A DNA stretch of 6,308 bases from Spirochaetota bacterium. Lineage in GTDB: Bacteria > Spirochaetota > Spirochaetia > Treponematales > Rectinemataceae. Positions 1 to 4,968 of the stretch are shown here, in pieces. Position 1 is the first letter of the stretch; the number at the start of each line of letters is the position of its first letter. The notes below the pieces were generated by a model. The model ran no database searches and was not told the origin of the DNA. It worked only from the letters and a program-made list of their open reading frames with translations. The position numbers and the translations under genes were made by a program. The stretch is from the NCBI GenBank assembly GCA_023421875.1, contig JAEZSM010000094.1:1-6308 (forward strand), read 5' to 3'.

Positions 1-448
1 TCGTCCAGCGGGAAGCCTGAACAGCCCCCGACACCTTGAGAGCGAGCTTGTAGAACTCGGTCTCCCAGGGGTCGGCGTTGATTCTTCCTTCGGTGATCAT
101 GCGCAGGAGGTTGCCGTAGGTACTTATGTTATTGAAGCCGTGGTCGTGGACACCGGTATGGGAGAGGTGGGGAGCCATGGATTGGAGGGTTTTCCGCCTG
201 CCGTAATCCAGAAACCAGGGCTCATCCAGGGCTTCATAGACCAGGAGCGCATTTCCGAACTGAAAACCCTGGGTCCACTCGGTCCATCCCCGCTGGGTAT
301 ACTGACCATTCACAGTAAAAACCGGAGCGCCTGACTGCCGCTCCCAGCGCTCCGCCAAGGCCTTTGTCTTGGCCGCGGCCAGGGCAAAGGTTCGCTCCGC
401 CACAGCTGCCAAGGATTTACACTCAGGTGCGTTTGTAAGATTGATCAT
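1..448 (-). CDS. GH88-like glycoside hydrolase (unsaturated glucuronyl hydrolase type), N-terminal part
   Basis: The ATG is at 448-446 and the frame stays open for 149 codons to the window edge, so the C-terminal part is missing. An AGAGG ribosome site lies 9 bases upstream of the ATG. Seen in the protein: a W58-T-Q-G-F-x-F-G motif followed by a Y71-E helix, and later H101-D-H-G-F105 followed by S109-T-Y and an LLRM helix. The spacing resembles the alpha6/alpha6-barrel hydrolases of families GH88/GH105, where an active-site Trp precedes a His-Asp-x-Gly-Phe motif whose Asp is catalytically important. Those enzymes remove unsaturated uronic acid from oligosaccharides made by polysaccharide lyases. 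No signal peptide is seen, so a cytoplasmic enzyme is likely. It lies 52 bases downstream of the SDR gene on the same strand and is probably co-transcribed. The fold assignment is fairly likely; the exact substrate, and GH88 versus a related family, are uncertain because the second catalytic region lies outside the window. Confidence 0.6.
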   Translation of the reverse strand, partial: MINLTNAPECKSLAAVAERTFALAAAKTKALAERWERQSGAPVFTVNGQYTQRGWTEWTQGFQFGNALLVYEALDEPWFLDYGRRKTLQSMAPHLSHTGVHDHGFNNISTYGNLLRMITEGRINADPWETEFYKLALKVSGAVQASRWT

Positions 449-477
449 CGCCTACAACCTCTTTATTTCTATATAAT

Positions 478-499
478 GCTGAATTCTATACTCTTCAGC
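478..499. repeat. 22-bp inverted repeat between the SDR and hydrolase genes
   Basis: GCTGAA at 478-483 is mirrored by TTCAGC at 494-499, separated by 10 AT-rich bases. It lies just after the SDR stop codon and 30 bases upstream of the hydrolase start. No T-run follows on the minus strand, so it does not look like a terminator. It could be a small hairpin or a protein-binding dyad. Six-base arms are short enough to arise by chance. Confidence 0.3.
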
Positions 500-500
500 G

Positions 501-1346
501 CTAAAGTCTGGAAATATGGAATCCACCGTCGATGTCTATCACCGAGCCAGTAGAAAATGCAAAGTCCCCAGCTAGAAGAGACCGTACCGCCCTGCCCACG
601 TCCTCGGGGTATCCCCAACGTCCCTGGGGTACTATCCCCTGGGCGATGAGGGCGTCGTACTTAGCCTTGACGCCCGATGTCATGTCAGTTTCCATGATAC
701 CGGGCCTCAGCTCATAGACCTGGATCCCTTCCCCCGCAAGTCTGGCCGCCCAGAGCTTAACCGCCATGGAAAGCCCGGCCTTGGAAACGCAATACTCGCC
801 CCTGCCGATCGACGCGGTCTCGGCGGAGATAGAGCTGATGAAAACGATAGTGCGGCCCTGGGAAAGAAAGGCAGGGCTTTTTTCTGCCAGCCAGCGACGC
901 GCAATCGCCTGGGTAAGAAAATATGGCCCTTGGAGATTGGTGCGCAGAAGTTCTTCAAAGGACTCCTCGCTCGCCTCCAGAATATCCGCCCGCACCCTGG
1001 GCCCTATGCCCGCATTGTTCACCAGGGCGTCCAGACGTCCAAAGTGGTCGAAGACTTCCTCGACCAGGACTGCTCGCTGGGCAGAATCGGCAATGTCGCA
1101 ATGGAAAGCAGCAAAGCGCTGGGCTTCCGAAACAGCGACGTTTCTGCAGTGTATGAGGGTTTTTTCCGCCGCAGCCTGATTGGATGAATAGTGGACTGCC
1201 ACCGAAAAACCTTTAGAGGCCAGTTCCAGTGCTATTCCCCTTCCCAGCCCCCTGGACGAACCGGTGACCAGCACCACCGGCCTAGGCGCTGCCTCCCCCG
1301 GGACATACGCTGACGCCTCGGCGCTATCGTGTTCTTTGGCTACCAT
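501..1346 (-). CDS. SDR-family NAD(P)-dependent oxidoreductase (FabG-like)
   Basis: A 281-residue classical short-chain dehydrogenase/reductase, a Rossmann-fold enzyme that interconverts a carbonyl and an alcohol using NAD(P)(H). Visible motifs: the cofactor loop T28-G-S-S-R-G-L-G35, the structural N110-N-A-G113, Asn137 in a TNLQG stretch, Ser172, and Y185-C-V-S-K189. Together these form the complete Asn-Ser-Tyr-Lys catalytic set. The C-terminal end (S265-T-G-S-V-I-D-I-D-G-G-F) is typical of FabG-like enzymes. Such proteins are often labelled 3-ketoacyl-ACP reductase, but in this context a sugar or sugar-acid dehydrogenase is more plausible. The ATG at 1346-1344 was chosen. The frame stays open up to an ATG at 1472, but that start has no ribosome site and would place coding sequence over the tctC promoter. 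The chosen start also has only a weak upstream GGGA and leaves about 22 unaligned leader residues, so the N-terminus is uncertain. The gene is divergent from tctC and upstream of the hydrolase. Confidence 0.85.
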   Translation of the reverse strand: MVAKEHDSAEASAYVPGEAAPRPVVLVTGSSRGLGRGIALELASKGFSVAVHYSSNQAAAEKTLIHCRNVAVSEAQRFAAFHCDIADSAQRAVLVEEVFDHFGRLDALVNNAGIGPRVRADILEASEESFEELLRTNLQGPYFLTQAIARRWLAEKSPAFLSQGRTIVFISSISAETASIGRGEYCVSKAGLSMAVKLWAARLAGEGIQVYELRPGIMETDMTSGVKAKYDALIAQGIVPQGRWGYPEDVGRAVRSLLAGDFAFSTGSVIDIDGGFHISRL

Positions 1347-1465
1347 GGTCAAAGAATCCCGTGAGCGAGTCGCTTTGTCAAGGCGAAAACCTGCGCCGCG
1401 GAGCGTTCCGTACCGCCGATGAACTGACTTTGAACCCCCGAGACCGATAAAACCAGTATAAAATC

Positions 1466-1494
1466 TTGACATCGCGAATGATCCGCTTCATACT
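1466..1494 (+). promoter_or_regulatory. Sigma70-type promoter of tctC
   Basis: A perfect -35 hexamer TTGACA (1466-1471) is followed by exactly 17 bases and then the -10 hexamer CATACT (1489-1494), which matches the consensus at 4 of 6 positions. Transcription would start near 1501, giving a leader of about 32 bases that includes the tctC ribosome site. Optimal spacing plus position directly before a transporter operon make this a convincing prediction. Confidence 0.65.
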
Positions 1495-1518
1495 TTCAAA
1501 ATCCCATATCTCTCCACA

Positions 1519-1525
1519 GAAGGAG
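1519..1525 (+). promoter_or_regulatory. Ribosome binding site deciding the tctC start
   Basis: GAAGGAG ends 7 bases before the ATG at 1533. This fixes the ATG as the start instead of the in-frame TTG at 1530, which would give only a 4-base spacer. Confidence 0.75.
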
Positions 1526-1532
1526 TGTATTG

Positions 1533-2543
1533 ATGAAAAGGATTGTACTAAGCGCGTTCGCACTCTTTGTGCTTTTCGCACTCGTAGCGGGCGTATCGGC
1601 CCAGGCCACATGGAAGCCCAACAAGCCGATCAACGTAATCGTGCCCTGGGGCGCCGGCGGTTCCACAGACCAGATCACCAGACTGGCCGCAGGCGAACTC
1701 GAAGCCGCTCTCGGCACCAAACTCGTCATTGTCAACCAGCCCGGAGCTTCGGGCTCGGTAGGCACCAAGTCGGTTCTCGACGCTCCCCGGGACGGCTATA
1801 CCTGGGCATCCGGCGCCGCCGCCGACCTGGCAACCTATGCTGTGCAGGGTATGCTCGACACCGACATCCGCAAGGATTGGCACGTCTATCTCTCGGTCGC
1901 CAATGTCATGGTGATCAGCGTCAACGCATCAACCCCCTACAAGACCTTCGACCAGCTTCTGGCCGCCTTCAAGAAGGATCCCGGCAAGATCTCCATCGCC
2001 ACCGCCGGCATGAGTTCCGCGGGCCACATTGGCGCCGAGCTTTTAAAGCGCTACACCGGCATCGATTACAAGCACGTCACCTATGACGGCGGCAACCCCG
2101 CGGTTATCGGCACCATCTCCGGCGAAGCCCAGGTCACCACCCAGCTCGCCGTCGAGCAGGCCGACATGATCCGCGGCAAGAAGCTCCGCCCCCTGGCCGT
2201 CCTTTCGGATCAGCCCCTCACCCTCCAGGGCTACGGAACCATCCCCCCCATCACCAAGTGGATCCCCGAATTCGAGTCCGGCCCCAACTATTTCGGCATC
2301 TTCATTCCCAAGGGCGTACCCCAGGAAGTCGTCGATACTGTAAACAAGGCCTGGGCCGAGGTCATCGGCAAGTCCAAGAAAATCCAGGAATACGCGGTTG
2401 CCCGCGGCGCGGTTTTCGCCCCCTCCTTTGGACAGGATGCCCAGGACAAAGCATTCTCCTACTATCAGCCGGTCGCCTGGCTGTATTGGGAGGCAGGCAA
2501 GGCTAAGGTTTCGCCGGATACCCTCGGCATTCCCAAGCCCTAA
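1533..2543 (+). CDS. tctC: TctC, periplasmic substrate-binding protein of a TTT-family transporter
   Basis: A 336-residue extracytoplasmic solute receptor of the tripartite tricarboxylate transporter family. It captures a carboxylate in the periplasm and delivers it to the TctAB membrane complex. The N-terminus is a clear Sec signal peptide: M-K-R, a hydrophobic stretch at about residues 4-20, and a likely cleavage after V-S-A23 or after Q-A25. The family signatures are present: K31-P-I-N-V-I-V-P-W-G-A-G-G-S-T-D46, N68-Q-P-G-A-S-G-S-V-G77, R86-D-G-Y89, and A158-G-M-S-S-A-G-H165 followed by H181-V-T-Y-D-G-G. The first and last correspond to loops that hold the substrate carboxylate in known Bug/TctC proteins. 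The length is normal. It is the first gene of tctCBA, with its own promoter and ribosome site. Codons are strongly C- or G-ended (GCC, ATC, CTC, AAG), more so than in tctB and tctA, which fits high expression. The substrate cannot be told: the family binds citrate, other di- and tricarboxylates, sugar acids and aromatic acids. Confidence 0.93.
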   Translation: MKRIVLSAFALFVLFALVAGVSAQATWKPNKPINVIVPWGAGGSTDQITRLAAGELEAALGTKLVIVNQPGASGSVGTKSVLDAPRDGYTWASGAAADLATYAVQGMLDTDIRKDWHVYLSVANVMVISVNASTPYKTFDQLLAAFKKDPGKISIATAGMSSAGHIGAELLKRYTGIDYKHVTYDGGNPAVIGTISGEAQVTTQLAVEQADMIRGKKLRPLAVLSDQPLTLQGYGTIPPITKWIPEFESGPNYFGIFIPKGVPQEVVDTVNKAWAEVIGKSKKIQEYAVARGAVFAPSFGQDAQDKAFSYYQPVAWLYWEAGKAKVSPDTLGIPKP

Positions 2544-2564
2544 GCTTCTTATTTAAAATCGATT

Positions 2565-2603
2565 GGGAGGCCACCCGAACCTCGGCGTGGCCTCCTGTTT
2601 TTC
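2565..2603 (+). terminator. Intercistronic hairpin with T-tract between tctC and tctB (probable partial terminator)
   Basis: GGAGGCCAC (2566-2574) pairs perfectly with GTGGCCTCC (2587-2595). The stem continues inward as CCG/CGG (2575-2577 with 2583-2585) after one bulged C (2586), leaving a 5-base loop. TGTTTTTC follows directly. This has the form of an intrinsic terminator but lies within the operon, 22 bases after the tctC stop and 30 bases before the tctB start. It could end most transcripts after tctC, or protect the tctC mRNA 3' end, so that the binding protein is made in excess over the membrane subunits. Confidence 0.75.
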
Positions 2604-2625
2604 ATTTCGATCCACGGAGAATCCG

Positions 2626-3138
2626 ATGACTGAAAAATCGATGGTCAAGGCAGACTTTGTCACCTCGGTGATATTTATCGCCATGGGTATCGCTATTCTG
2701 GTTCTGTCCATACAAATGCCCACCATGGCCGACCGCAATCAGAGCGTCTACTCAGCCCCCGGTGTGGTACCGGGCTTTATTGGCATAATGATCACCGTCC
2801 TTAGCTTCGCTATGCTTATACGTTCGCTTAAAAAGAAAGCCATCGCCGAGTTTCGAGAAGGAGCCATACCCAAGGGTAGCCTGAGCCAGGAAACCACCAA
2901 GCGAATCATCGTCACCATCGTCATGTGCCTTCTTTATGCATTTCTGCTAGGCAAGATCTGGTTTGGCATACCTACTTTCGCATTCATATTTGCATTCATT
3001 CTCGTGTTCGAATACGACCTTAAAAAGCCGATTTCAGCCCAGACAAAAAAGTTGCTCGTCGCTGCACTGATTGCTGTGATCACCACCGCAGCGGTCATGG
3101 TAGTCTTCCAGAAACTTTTCCTCGTCAACCTACCGTGA
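2626..3138 (+). CDS. tctB: TctB, small membrane subunit of the TTT transporter
   Basis: A 170-residue polytopic membrane protein, the small (4-5 helix) integral subunit that accompanies TctA. Hydrophobic segments are seen at about residues 11-30, 47-66, 93-110, 113-129 and 143-162. A charged cytoplasm-like loop (R66 to R93) lies between the second and third. The S43-A-P-G-V-V-P-G50 stretch at the start of the second helix matches the conserved Pro-Gly-rich motif of the family, and the C-terminus ends F-x-K-L-F-L-V-N-L-P, also typical. The start is the ATG at 2626, with GGAG (2616-2619) 6 bases upstream. The frame runs further up to a TTG at 2563, but that region forms the terminator hairpin and has no ribosome site. 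Its stop lies 10 bases before tctA, indicating tight coupling. The exact role of TctB in transport is poorly understood for the whole family. Confidence 0.88.
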   Translation: MTEKSMVKADFVTSVIFIAMGIAILVLSIQMPTMADRNQSVYSAPGVVPGFIGIMITVLSFAMLIRSLKKKAIAEFREGAIPKGSLSQETTKRIIVTIVMCLLYAFLLGKIWFGIPTFAFIFAFILVFEYDLKKPISAQTKKLLVAALIAVITTAAVMVVFQKLFLVNLP

Positions 3139-3148
3139 GGAGACCTTG

Positions 3149-4666
3149 ATGTTCCAAGGACTAGAACTCTTCGGAGGGGCTATCCTCTCCTTTTTGAATT
3201 TTAAATCTCTTTTCAATGTGCTTTGGGCAACCGAACTGGGAATCATCATCGGCATGCTCCCCGGTCTTACCGCCACCATGGGCGTTGCTCTTCTTACAAC
3301 CCTCACCTACACCATGCAGGCTAACGATGCCATCCTCATTCTCATCTGCATGTACATAGGCTCCATCTACGGAGGCAGCCGGAGCGCGATCCTGCTCAAC
3401 ATCCCCGGTACGCCGGCATCGGCATCCACCACCCTGGACGGTTTTCCCCTTGCCAAATCGGGGCAGGCAGGAAGAGCGATCGGCATCGCAACCACAGGCT
3501 CATTCTTAGGTTCTGTAATAGCCATGTTCGCCATGGCTATCTTTACCCCCCTTATCGGGAGCGTAGCCCTCTCCTTCCAATCTTTTGAGTTCGTTTGGTT
3601 TGCCATTTTCGGCATCATTATCTGCGGCAACCTCACCGCGCCTAAAGACCCTCTTAAGGGCTGGATAGCCGGATTCCTAGGCCTCTTCGTGGCTATGATC
3701 GGCATGGAGGGCATCCACGCATACATACGATTCTCCTTTGGCAGCCACAACCTCTCAGGGGGCATTTCCCTTCTGCCTGCAATGGTGGGTGCCTTCGGCT
3801 TTGCCGAGATAATCTCTGTGATGCGCCATACCAAGGTGGAAGTCGTCAATACTAAGATCGAGCGCATCTTGCCTAAACTCAGAGAGATTACCAAATACTG
3901 GAAAACTATAATCCGTTCGGGCATTATAGGAACGATAATCGGTGCCGTCCCCGGCGTCGGCGAGGACATCGCCGCCTGGGTTTCCTACGACATGGCCAAG
4001 CGAAGCGCCAAGCCGGAAGAGCGGGAAAAATTCGGCAAGGGATCGATAGAAGGACTCATCGCCTCCGAAACCGGCAACAATGCCTGCGTACCCGGCGCCA
4101 TCATTCCCGTGCTTACCCTTGCAATACCAGGCTCGGCCCCCGCTGCCGTACTGCTTGGCGCCATGCTCATCCACGGCGTCAGACCCGGCCCGCTGATCAC
4201 CATAGAGTCGCCCTCATTTATCTACGAAGTGATAGCCATGGTTTTCTTCGCCACTATCGCCATGTTTATCCTGGGCCTCAGCATGGTTCGTCCCATGGTC
4301 AAGATACTCCAGGTGCCTCGGCAGAAGCTCATGCCCATCGTGTTCATCCTTTGCGTGGTGGGAGCCTTCGCGCTCCAGTCCAGGCTCTTCGACGTTGGCA
4401 TCATGATGTTCTTCGGCGTTGTGGGATTTATCCTAAGGGAGATGGACTATCCCATGGCGCCCCTAGTGCTGGGCATTATCCTGGGTGACATGCTGGACAA
4501 AAACCTGCGACGCTCTCTCATTCTCTCGGATGGCAATATAGCTCCCTTCTTTACCCGCCCCATCTGCCTAGGTCTCTTCATCGTCACCATGCTGGTTGTG
4601 CTCTCCAGGTCAAAGTGGGTTAAATCGATGTTGGGGAAGGTATTCAAGAAGAAGGCCGCGGCTTAA
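3149..4666 (+). CDS. tctA: TctA, large membrane subunit of the TTT transporter
   Basis: A 505-residue multi-spanning membrane protein with many hydrophobic segments, the translocation subunit that carries the substrate inward using an ion gradient. Family length is about 500. Two related halves can be seen, each with a Pro-Gly signature. The first half has M36-L-P-G-L40 and Y74-G-G-S-R-S-A-I-L-L-N-I-P-G-T-P89, then T94-T-L-D-G-F-P100. The second has G265-A-V-P-G-V-G271 and E307-T-G-N-N-A312, then I319-P-V-L-T-L-A-I-P-G-S329. The C-terminal R454-R-S and R470-P positions are also family-like. The start is the ATG at 3149, with AGGAG (3138-3142) 6 bases upstream and overlapping the tctB stop codon, so translation of the two is probably coupled. 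The protein ends with a lysine-rich tail. It is the last gene of the operon; a strong terminator follows 57 bases later. Assignment is near certain; the transported compound is not known. Confidence 0.95.
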   Translation: MFQGLELFGGAILSFLNFKSLFNVLWATELGIIIGMLPGLTATMGVALLTTLTYTMQANDAILILICMYIGSIYGGSRSAILLNIPGTPASASTTLDGFPLAKSGQAGRAIGIATTGSFLGSVIAMFAMAIFTPLIGSVALSFQSFEFVWFAIFGIIICGNLTAPKDPLKGWIAGFLGLFVAMIGMEGIHAYIRFSFGSHNLSGGISLLPAMVGAFGFAEIISVMRHTKVEVVNTKIERILPKLREITKYWKTIIRSGIIGTIIGAVPGVGEDIAAWVSYDMAKRSAKPEEREKFGKGSIEGLIASETGNNACVPGAIIPVLTLAIPGSAPAAVLLGAMLIHGVRPGPLITIESPSFIYEVIAMVFFATIAMFILGLSMVRPMVKILQVPRQKLMPIVFILCVVGAFALQSRLFDVGIMMFFGVVGFILREMDYPMAPLVLGIILGDMLDKNLRRSLILSDGNIAPFFTRPICLGLFIVTMLVVLSRSKWVKSMLGKVFKKKAAA

Positions 4667-4723
4667 ACTTTTAGTCAATTGTCGACGCGGTCGCGTTGCG
4701 CGATATTTAATTCCTATGAATCG

Positions 4724-4759
4724 AATAAAAAAGGCGCCTCGCAAGGCGCCTTTTTTATT
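4724..4759. terminator. Bidirectional intrinsic terminator
   Basis: A 7-bp GC-rich stem, GGCGCCT (4733-4739) with AGGCGCC (4744-4750), encloses a 4-base loop. It is flanked by an A6 tract on the left and a T6 tract on the right that extend the pairing to a perfect 16 bp (AAT/ATT at the ends). Either strand therefore reads as stem plus T-run. It would end tctCBA transcripts from the left and the leftward aldolase-gene transcript from the right. Confidence 0.92.
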
Positions 4760-4770
4760 GATGAAATGAG

Positions 4771-4804
4771 GCTTTTGTAAAAGTCAGACGAGTTTTGCAA
4801 AAGC
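4771..4804. repeat. Stem-loop with CAAAAGC/GCTTTTG arms
   Basis: GCTTTTG (4771-4777) pairs with CAAAAGC (4798-4804). After one T-G wobble (4778/4797) the stem continues as AAAA (4779-4782) with TTTT (4793-4796), leaving a 10-base loop. No clean T-run follows on either strand, so termination is not the obvious function. It could be part of an mRNA 3' end or of a repeated intergenic element. Confidence 0.6.
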
Positions 4805-4822
4805 TACCTTGAAGGTGCGTAC

Positions 4823-4865
4823 GTTTCGTCCATTTTCATGCTTTTAGCATAAAAATGGACGAAAC
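4823..4865. repeat. Long near-perfect palindromic stem-loop
   Basis: The 14-base arm at 4823-4836 (GTTTCGTCCATTTT) is the exact reverse complement of 4852-4865. Inside, after one C/A mismatch, ATGC (4838-4841) pairs with GCAT (4847-4850) around a TTTTA loop. There is no adjacent T-run, so it is not a classical terminator. It lies in the 3' region of the aldolase-family transcript (minus strand), about 100 bases after that gene's stop. Such long perfect palindromes are often copies of dispersed intergenic repeats or recognition sites, but one copy does not show this. Confidence 0.75.
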
Positions 4866-4968
4866 TACAAAGCCTTCAGCGCGGTTCTGGCGGACGAACC
4901 AAATCCCCTTTCAGGTAGAATCGCCTGCCCACGAGCTCGGAAAATCGCCCAACGAGAATATCGCAGAA

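Larger units (their letters stand above)
1347..1532. promoter_or_regulatory. Divergent control region between the SDR gene and tctC
   Basis: These 186 bases separate the start of the leftward SDR gene from the start of rightward tctC. They hold the tctC promoter (1466-1494), a possible minus-strand -10 hexamer TATACT (1460-1455), a TGAAC direct repeat (1420-1424 and 1431-1435, 11 bp apart), and an imperfect dyad CGGAGCGTTCCG (1399-1410). The opposing promoter elements lie within about 10 bp of each other, so one bound regulator could control both directions. That is inferred from layout only; no regulator gene is in the window. Confidence 0.5.
4667..4968. other. Gene-free stretch between convergent tctA and the aldolase-family gene
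   Basis: No convincing gene is seen in these 302 bases; short open frames that cross it are shadows of neighbours. It holds a bidirectional terminator (4724-4759), a 34-base stem-loop (4771-4804), a small dyad ACCTT-G-AAGGT (4806-4816), and a 43-base stem-loop (4823-4865). The remaining part, 4866-4968, shows no structure I can name. Dyads take up most of 4724-4865, denser than a simple convergent junction needs. Confidence 0.7.

Noticed and set aside
472..477. TATAAT hexamer on the plus strand
   Set aside because: No acceptable -35 element lies 16-18 bases upstream and no plus-strand gene follows; both neighbours are on the minus strand.
1353..1381. TTGACA (complement of 1376-1381) with GATTCT as a minus-strand promoter for the SDR gene
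   Set aside because: The -10 match is poor and the transcript would start at or near the ATG; kept only as a remark, not called as a promoter.
1399..1410. CGGAGCGTTCCG imperfect dyad as a LacI-type operator
   Set aside because: Arms of only four perfect pairs in a GC-rich region are too weak to call.
1347..1472. Longer SDR protein starting at the ATG at 1472
   Set aside because: There is no ribosome site, the extra residues do not resemble an SDR N-terminus, and they would overlap the tctC promoter.
1466..2086. 206-codon plus-strand open frame overlapping tctC
   Set aside because: Its translation is rich in Arg, His and Gln, typical of a GC-rich gene read out of frame; tctC is the real gene here.
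2563..2625. N-terminal extension of TctB from a TTG at 2563
   Set aside because: The added residues are encoded by the terminator hairpin and are not membrane-like, and the ATG at 2626 has a good ribosome site.
3367..3969. 200-codon open frame on the minus strand within tctA
   Set aside because: It is a shadow of tctA in another frame; the tctA protein is clearly conserved and the shadow has no recognisable motif.
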